From contig JAMWZC010000004.1 in the NCBI GenBank assembly GCA_024304985.1, positions 186,001-250,000 of the forward strand: a stretch of DNA of 64,000 nucleotides. The letters run 5' to 3'. How positions within the stretch are numbered: the first letter of the stretch is position 1; the number at the start of each line of letters is the position of its first letter. The stretch comes from Paracoccaceae bacterium. Its GTDB lineage: Bacteria; Pseudomonadota; Alphaproteobacteria; Rhodobacterales; Rhodobacteraceae. Under the pieces are notes generated by a model. The model worked only from the letters and a program-made list of their open reading frames with translations, did not search any database and was not told the DNA's origin. Positions 56,912-64,000 of this stretch are shown piece after piece. The position numbers were made by a program, and so were the translations under genes.

Positions 56912-57928
56912 ATGCCATCCATCACAGAGCCGAAACTGATTTCTGGCAATGCCAACCTGCCGCTGGCCAAGGCCATCGCGCGGCGCATGTCGATTCATCG
57001 CGGGGTGTCCGTCGGTCTGGTCGATGCCCGGATCGAACGGTTCAACGATGGCGAGATCTTCGTCGAAGTGTTCGAGAACGTGCGCGGCGAGGATATGTTC
57101 ATCGTGCAATCCACGTCGAACCCCGCCAATGACAACCTGATGGAACTGCTGATCATGTCCGACGCGCTGCGCCGGTCGTCGGCGGCGCGGATCACGGCCG
57201 TAATCCCCTATTTCGGCTATGCCCGTCAGGATCGCCGGACCAAGGCGCGCACGCCGATCACCGCCAAGCTGGTGGCCAACATGCTCGTCGAAGCCGGGAT
57301 CGAGCGGGTGCTGACCCTTGACCTGCATGCGGCGCAGATTCAGGGCTTTTTCGACATTCCGGTGGACAACCTCTATGCCTCGCCGATCTTCGCGCTGGAT
57401 ATCAAGGCGCATTTCGCGGGCCGGATGGACGATCTGATGGTCGTCTCTCCCGATGTGGGGGGTGTGGCGCGGGCGCGGGAACTGGCCAAGCGGATCAACG
57501 CGCCGCTGGCCATCGTGGACAAACGGCGCGAGAAGCCGGGCGAGATCGCCGAAATGACCGTGATCGGCGATGTGACGGGCAAGACCTGCCTGATCGTGGA
57601 TGACATCTGCGACACGGCGGGCACGCTGTGCAAAGCGGCGGAAGTGCTGATCGAGAACGGCGCGAAAGAGGTCCATTCCTATATCACCCACGGCGTGTTG
57701 TCCGGGCCGGCGGTCGAGCGGATCACCAAATCCGTGATGAAATCGCTGGTCATTACCGATTCCATCGAAGCCTCGGACGCGGTGCGCAACGCGCCCAATA
57801 TCCGCATCGTGCCGACGGCCCCGATGTTCGCGCAGGCGATCCTGAACATCTGGAACGGCACCTCGGTCTCGTCCCTGTTCGAGACGGAAACGCTGGACCC
57901 GATCTATGAGGGCACGTTCAAGCTGTAA
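56912..57928 (+). CDS. prs: ribose-phosphate pyrophosphokinase
   Basis: Makes PRPP for nucleotide, His and Trp synthesis. 338 residues with the pyrophosphate loop [57 protein letters not shown] and the PRPP-binding [14 protein letters not shown]. Full length; CAGGGGAACC upstream of the ATG. Single gene. Confidence 0.97.
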   Translation: MPSITEPKLISGNANLPLAKAIARRMSIHRGVSVGLVDARIERFNDGEIFVEVFENVRGEDMFIVQSTSNPANDNLMELLIMSDALRRSSAARITAVIPYFGYARQDRRTKARTPITAKLVANMLVEAGIERVLTLDLHAAQIQGFFDIPVDNLYASPIFALDIKAHFAGRMDDLMVVSPDVGGVARARELAKRINAPLAIVDKRREKPGEIAEMTVIGDVTGKTCLIVDDICDTAGTLCKAAEVLIENGAKEVHSYITHGVLSGPAVERITKSVMKSLVITDSIEASDAVRNAPNIRIVPTAPMFAQAILNIWNGTSVSSLFETETLDPIYEGTFKL

Positions 57929-57943
57929 GATCAGGGCGGCGGA

Positions 57944-58294
57944 TCACTCGATCCGCCAATCGTCCGGCTCGTAAAGCTCGCCGATCGCCATCCAGCTGAC
58001 CCGCACGCGGGCGACCTTGCTGTCGCCCCATGTGCGGAAGATGATGGCGAAGCCTTCATTCTTGATCTCGGTCGCCTGCACATCGGCGCGCGAATTGGCC
58101 TTGTTGGACATGTCCCACATGCTCAGGCCGACATGGACGACGGGCGAGGTCAGAAACGTTTCGCGGAAATGGACGAAACTGCGGATGTGGCGCGGCCCGC
58201 TGCCCGTCCACATCTCTCCGTCATGTTCGAAATCCGAGAACAGGACCATCTCGCCCTGATCTATACCGATGGAGTTGTTTCTGAACCGCCGCAT
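57944..58294 (-). CDS. H-type lectin domain protein
   Basis: 116 residues from ATG 58294 (AAAAGAGGTG upstream). The sequence SGPRHIRSFVHFRETFLTSPVVHVGLSMWDMSNKANSRADVQATEI, then FAIIFRTWGDSKVARVRVSWMAIGEL matches the H-type lectin fold (six-stranded, first known from snail agglutinin, often N-acetylgalactosamine-binding). No signal peptide, so a cytoplasmic or phage/gene-transfer-agent-like role is as likely as a surface role. Convergent with prs, 15 bases apart. Confidence 0.75.
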   Translation of the reverse strand: MRRFRNNSIGIDQGEMVLFSDFEHDGEMWTGSGPRHIRSFVHFRETFLTSPVVHVGLSMWDMSNKANSRADVQATEIKNEGFAIIFRTWGDSKVARVRVSWMAIGELYEPDDWRIE

Positions 58295-58423
58295 GGCACC
58301 TCTTTTGTCTGACACGCTCTTACTGCCAGATTGGGGCGGGATGAGGCCAGAAAAATGAAACCACTGGTCGAAAACGAACGCAGTTTGAACCAAAGCGGGC
58401 AAACCGGACCATCAGCCCCAATG

Positions 58424-58455
58424 AAAAAGGCCCCGCCATCCGGCGGAGCCTTTTC
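58424..58455 (-). terminator. rho-independent terminator of the atp operon
   Basis: On the minus strand AAAAGGCTCCGCC and GGCGGGGCCTTTTT pair around GGAT (one mismatch) and end in a T-run, 20 bases past the atpC stop. Confidence 0.82.
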
Positions 58456-58475
58456 CGTCAATCATCGGCGGACGG

Positions 58476-58874
58476 TCAGACGCCCACTTCGACCCGCAGC
58501 GCCTGAAGGTCGGCGACCAGCTTGTCGGCGGCGTCACGGCCGTCAACGGGGGCTTTCGCCACCGCCTCGACCGCCAGACCGATCAGCGCGTCGAAATCGG
58601 CGGCCGTTGCTTCCGCAACCGGCATGGCCTTCTCCGCCAGAACCGAGGTCCCTTCGGGCGAGATCTCGGCGAAGCCGCCGGTCACCACATAGGCCGCGTC
58701 GCCCTGCGGGCCGCTCACGCGCAGCACGCCGGGGCGCAGGGTCGTGATCAGCGGTGCATGGTCGGGCATCGCTGTCAGGTCACCATCGGCACCCGGAATC
58801 TGCACCTGCGCCACCTGCATCGAGGCCAGGCGGCGCTCGGGGCTGACGAGGTCGAATTGCATGGTCTCAGCCAT
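58476..58874 (-). CDS. atpC: ATP synthase epsilon subunit
   Basis: 132 residues with the N-terminal beta-sandwich ([45 protein letters not shown]). Central-stalk subunit that regulates F1. Last gene of the operon, 12 bases after atpD. The C-terminal helical hairpin appears short, as in other alphaproteobacteria. Confidence 0.96.
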   Translation of the reverse strand: MAETMQFDLVSPERRLASMQVAQVQIPGADGDLTAMPDHAPLITTLRPGVLRVSGPQGDAAYVVTGGFAEISPEGTSVLAEKAMPVAEATAADFDALIGLAVEAVAKAPVDGRDAADKLVADLQALRVEVGV

Positions 58875-58886
58875 TTCGGCCCTCCC

Positions 58887-61204
<2,318 letters not shown>

Positions 61205-61216
61205 AGCCTCTTCCCC

Positions 61217-62755
<1,539 letters not shown>

Positions 62756-63322
62756 TTATCCGACCTCTTTCATTGCATTCTGGAGGGAGTTGAGGCGCGA
62801 TGCGATCGAGGTGTCGATCATCTTCGAGCCAACCTTGACGACTAGACCACCGATGAGGCTTTCATCGACGGCCGCTTTGATCTTGACAGTCTTGCCAGTA
62901 CGACCCGCCAGCAGCTTGGCCAGCTTGTCGGATTGTGCCTTGGTCAGTGCCGTGGCGCTGGTCACTTCGGCGGTCACTTCGCCCTTGTCCTCGGCGATGA
63001 TCGCGCGCAGCGATGCGGCCAGTTGCGGCAGCACGAACAGCCGCCGCTTGGCGGCCATCAGCCCCAGCACATTGGTCATGGTGGGCGTCAGGCCCATTTT
63101 CTTGGCCAGTGCCGCCATGGCCGCGGCCTGCTCGTCGCGGCCATAGATCGGGCTCATGATCAGCGCGTTGAAATCGGCGCTGTCGGCCAGCGCGGATTCG
63201 AGTGCATCCAGATCGGCTTCGATCTTGGCGACGCTCTTGCTTTCTTTGGCCAGTTCAAACACGGCCGTGGCATAGCGTGCTGCAATGCCCGTGGAAATCG
63301 AAGCTGGTTCGGACACGTCCAC
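62756..63322 (-). CDS. atpH: ATP synthase delta subunit (OSCP)
   Basis: 188 residues linking F1 to the peripheral stalk; ISTGIAARYATAVFELAKESKSVAKIEADLDAL and the C-terminal KVDESLIGGLVVKVGSKMIDTSIASRLNSLQ are standard. First gene of atpHAGDC; the F0 genes (a, c, b, b') lie elsewhere, as usual in alphaproteobacteria. An FNR-like palindrome is centred 71 bases upstream. Confidence 0.97.
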   Translation of the reverse strand: MDVSEPASISTGIAARYATAVFELAKESKSVAKIEADLDALESALADSADFNALIMSPIYGRDEQAAAMAALAKKMGLTPTMTNVLGLMAAKRRLFVLPQLAASLRAIIAEDKGEVTAEVTSATALTKAQSDKLAKLLAGRTGKTVKIKAAVDESLIGGLVVKVGSKMIDTSIASRLNSLQNAMKEVG

Positions 63323-63666
63323 CCTTCCGATAGTTTGCCCCCGGCCTGTTCGAGGCGTGAAACGCCGCCGGAGAGGTTACCCTGCCTTGACGCGCGTCAA
63401 AGCATCAAAATCGGCGTGGGTGTAGCAGAGCCTTCCGGACCTAGCAACCTGCTATAGACTCCAGAGGCTATGCATAATTATGTTACTTTTCATAAGCTTA
63501 CCACAGGTGCGGCGGTTTGCTCATGAATCAGGCGAAAAAAATTCCCGCTTTTGGGCGTTCAAATCGGAATCCTTGCCCCGAAACAGGGCGGCGCATCGGG
63601 CCATGGGGGGCGAATACGTTAACGCTATCACCGCGCGGCGGGGCCTGATCGGACCGAAACCGGGTC
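63323..63666. other. intergenic region upstream of the atp operon
   Basis: 344 bases between the methyltransferase end and atpH. It holds the FNR-like palindrome (63387-63400) and an AT-rich stretch around 63465-63500 (TATGCATAATTATGTTAC). No gene is apparent; the short frames here lack ribosome sites. The atp promoter must be in this region. Confidence 0.55.
63387..63400. promoter_or_regulatory. FNR/FnrL-like palindrome upstream of atpHAGDC
   Basis: TTGACGCGCGTCAA is a perfect 14-base palindrome fitting TTGA-N6-TCAA. It is centred 71 bases upstream of the atpH start. Its outer half could double as a -35 (TTGACG) with a weak TAACCT -10, in which case a bound regulator would repress. Confidence 0.55.
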
Positions 63667-64000
63667 TCATGCGGGTTTGGCCTCGGGGGTGGGGCTGCCC
63701 AAACCGTCCAGCACATTGAGAGGGCGGCGCACCGCCTCGCGCAGGCCCGGACCCGGCGCGGCATGCACGCGTTTGGTCGCCTCGACCATCAGCACGCCGC
63801 CGGCCAGCACCATCGACAGGCGCAGGCCCATGCCTTCCCAGACATTGGCGGTCTTGCGCCAGAAGCGCTTGTCCGAGGGCGGCTGATAGAGCGTGGTGAC
63901 ATGCCGTTCGGGCAGAAAGGCATGGCGGCGCAACTGCGCCTCCAACTGGCGCAGCGTATAGGGTCGACCATAGCCGAAGGGTGTGGCGTCCGACCGCGAC
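63667..64000 (-). CDS. class I SAM-dependent methyltransferase, C-terminal part (partial, runs off the right edge)
   Basis: The frame ends with TGA at 63667-63669 and is open to the window edge (111 codons). The visible part reads SRSDATPFGYGRPYTLRQLEAQLRRHAFLPERHVTTLYQPP then WRKTANVWEGMGLRLSMVLAGGVLMVEATKRV, which matches the C-terminus of the methyltransferase-domain protein commonly next to the glyoxalase II gene in alphaproteobacteria. The SAM-binding motifs would be off the edge, so the call is moderate. A short Pro/Ala tail follows (GSPTPEAKPA). Confidence 0.65.
   Translation of the reverse strand, partial: SRSDATPFGYGRPYTLRQLEAQLRRHAFLPERHVTTLYQPPSDKRFWRKTANVWEGMGLRLSMVLAGGVLMVEATKRVHAAPGPGLREAVRRPLNVLDGLGSPTPEAKPA

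Overview
The window is high-GC alphaproteobacterial chromosome, most likely from the Rhodobacteraceae (Roseobacter group). Evidence: class I lysyl-tRNA synthetase, an F1-only atpHAGDC operon, an NDUFS4-like complex I accessory gene, FnrL/FNR-type TTGA-N6-TCAA boxes, a tandem glycine riboswitch ahead of gcvTHP, CIRCE ahead of groESL, and a dispersed AAATATCC intergenic repeat. I inferred this from gene content and sequence patterns only; no database search was possible.

Region 1 (1 to about 10,100) is accessory DNA. It starts with the 3' end of a metallophosphoesterase gene, followed by a decayed IS5/IS427-type element and an orphan tniQ. Then comes a tightly coupled five-gene operon (3327-9624): a calcineurin-like metallophosphoesterase, a helical protein with a coiled coil, two different P-loop GTPase-like proteins, and a large protein resembling GTPase-associated protein 1. 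The members overlap or sit within 6 bases of each other. I read this as a predicted biological-conflict (probably antiphage) system of the double-GTPase/GASH/GAP1 type. It is the most interesting object in the window. It stops about 400 bases short of the 3' end of a tRNA-Arg(UCU) gene, a classical island attachment position.

Region 2 (10,185-33,115) is core genome: the complex I accessory gene, uvrB, rhodanese, universal stress protein, monooxygenase-like protein, beta-helix protein, lysK, terB-like gene, outer-membrane proteins, PBP4-type dacB, nadD, ettA, an L,D-transpeptidase, two near-identical cold-shock genes around trxC, and a divergent arylesterase / ABC exporter (ybbA-ybbP-like) locus.

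Region 3 (33,116-46,459) holds the glycine cleavage operon gcvT-gcvH-gcvP under a tandem glycine riboswitch, an NsrR-like Rrf2 regulator with an FNR box, gltX, a metallo-beta-lactamase-fold protein, an orphan phnM overlapping a lipase gene, a Nudix gene, a GNAT pseudogene and a drug/metabolite transporter.

Region 4 (46,460-64,000) starts with a REP-associated tyrosine transposase flanked by its REP palindromes. It continues with groESL (CIRCE), a DUF2161 gene, Mn-dependent pyrophosphatase, a HAD hydrolase, a MaoC hydratase, the coupled ribF-ycgN-threonine aldolase group, prs, an H-type lectin-like gene, the atpHAGDC operon with an FNR-like palindrome upstream, and the end of a methyltransferase gene. 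Most long ORFs antisense to gcvP, groEL, uvrB, lysK and the atp genes are high-GC shadows and were left out.
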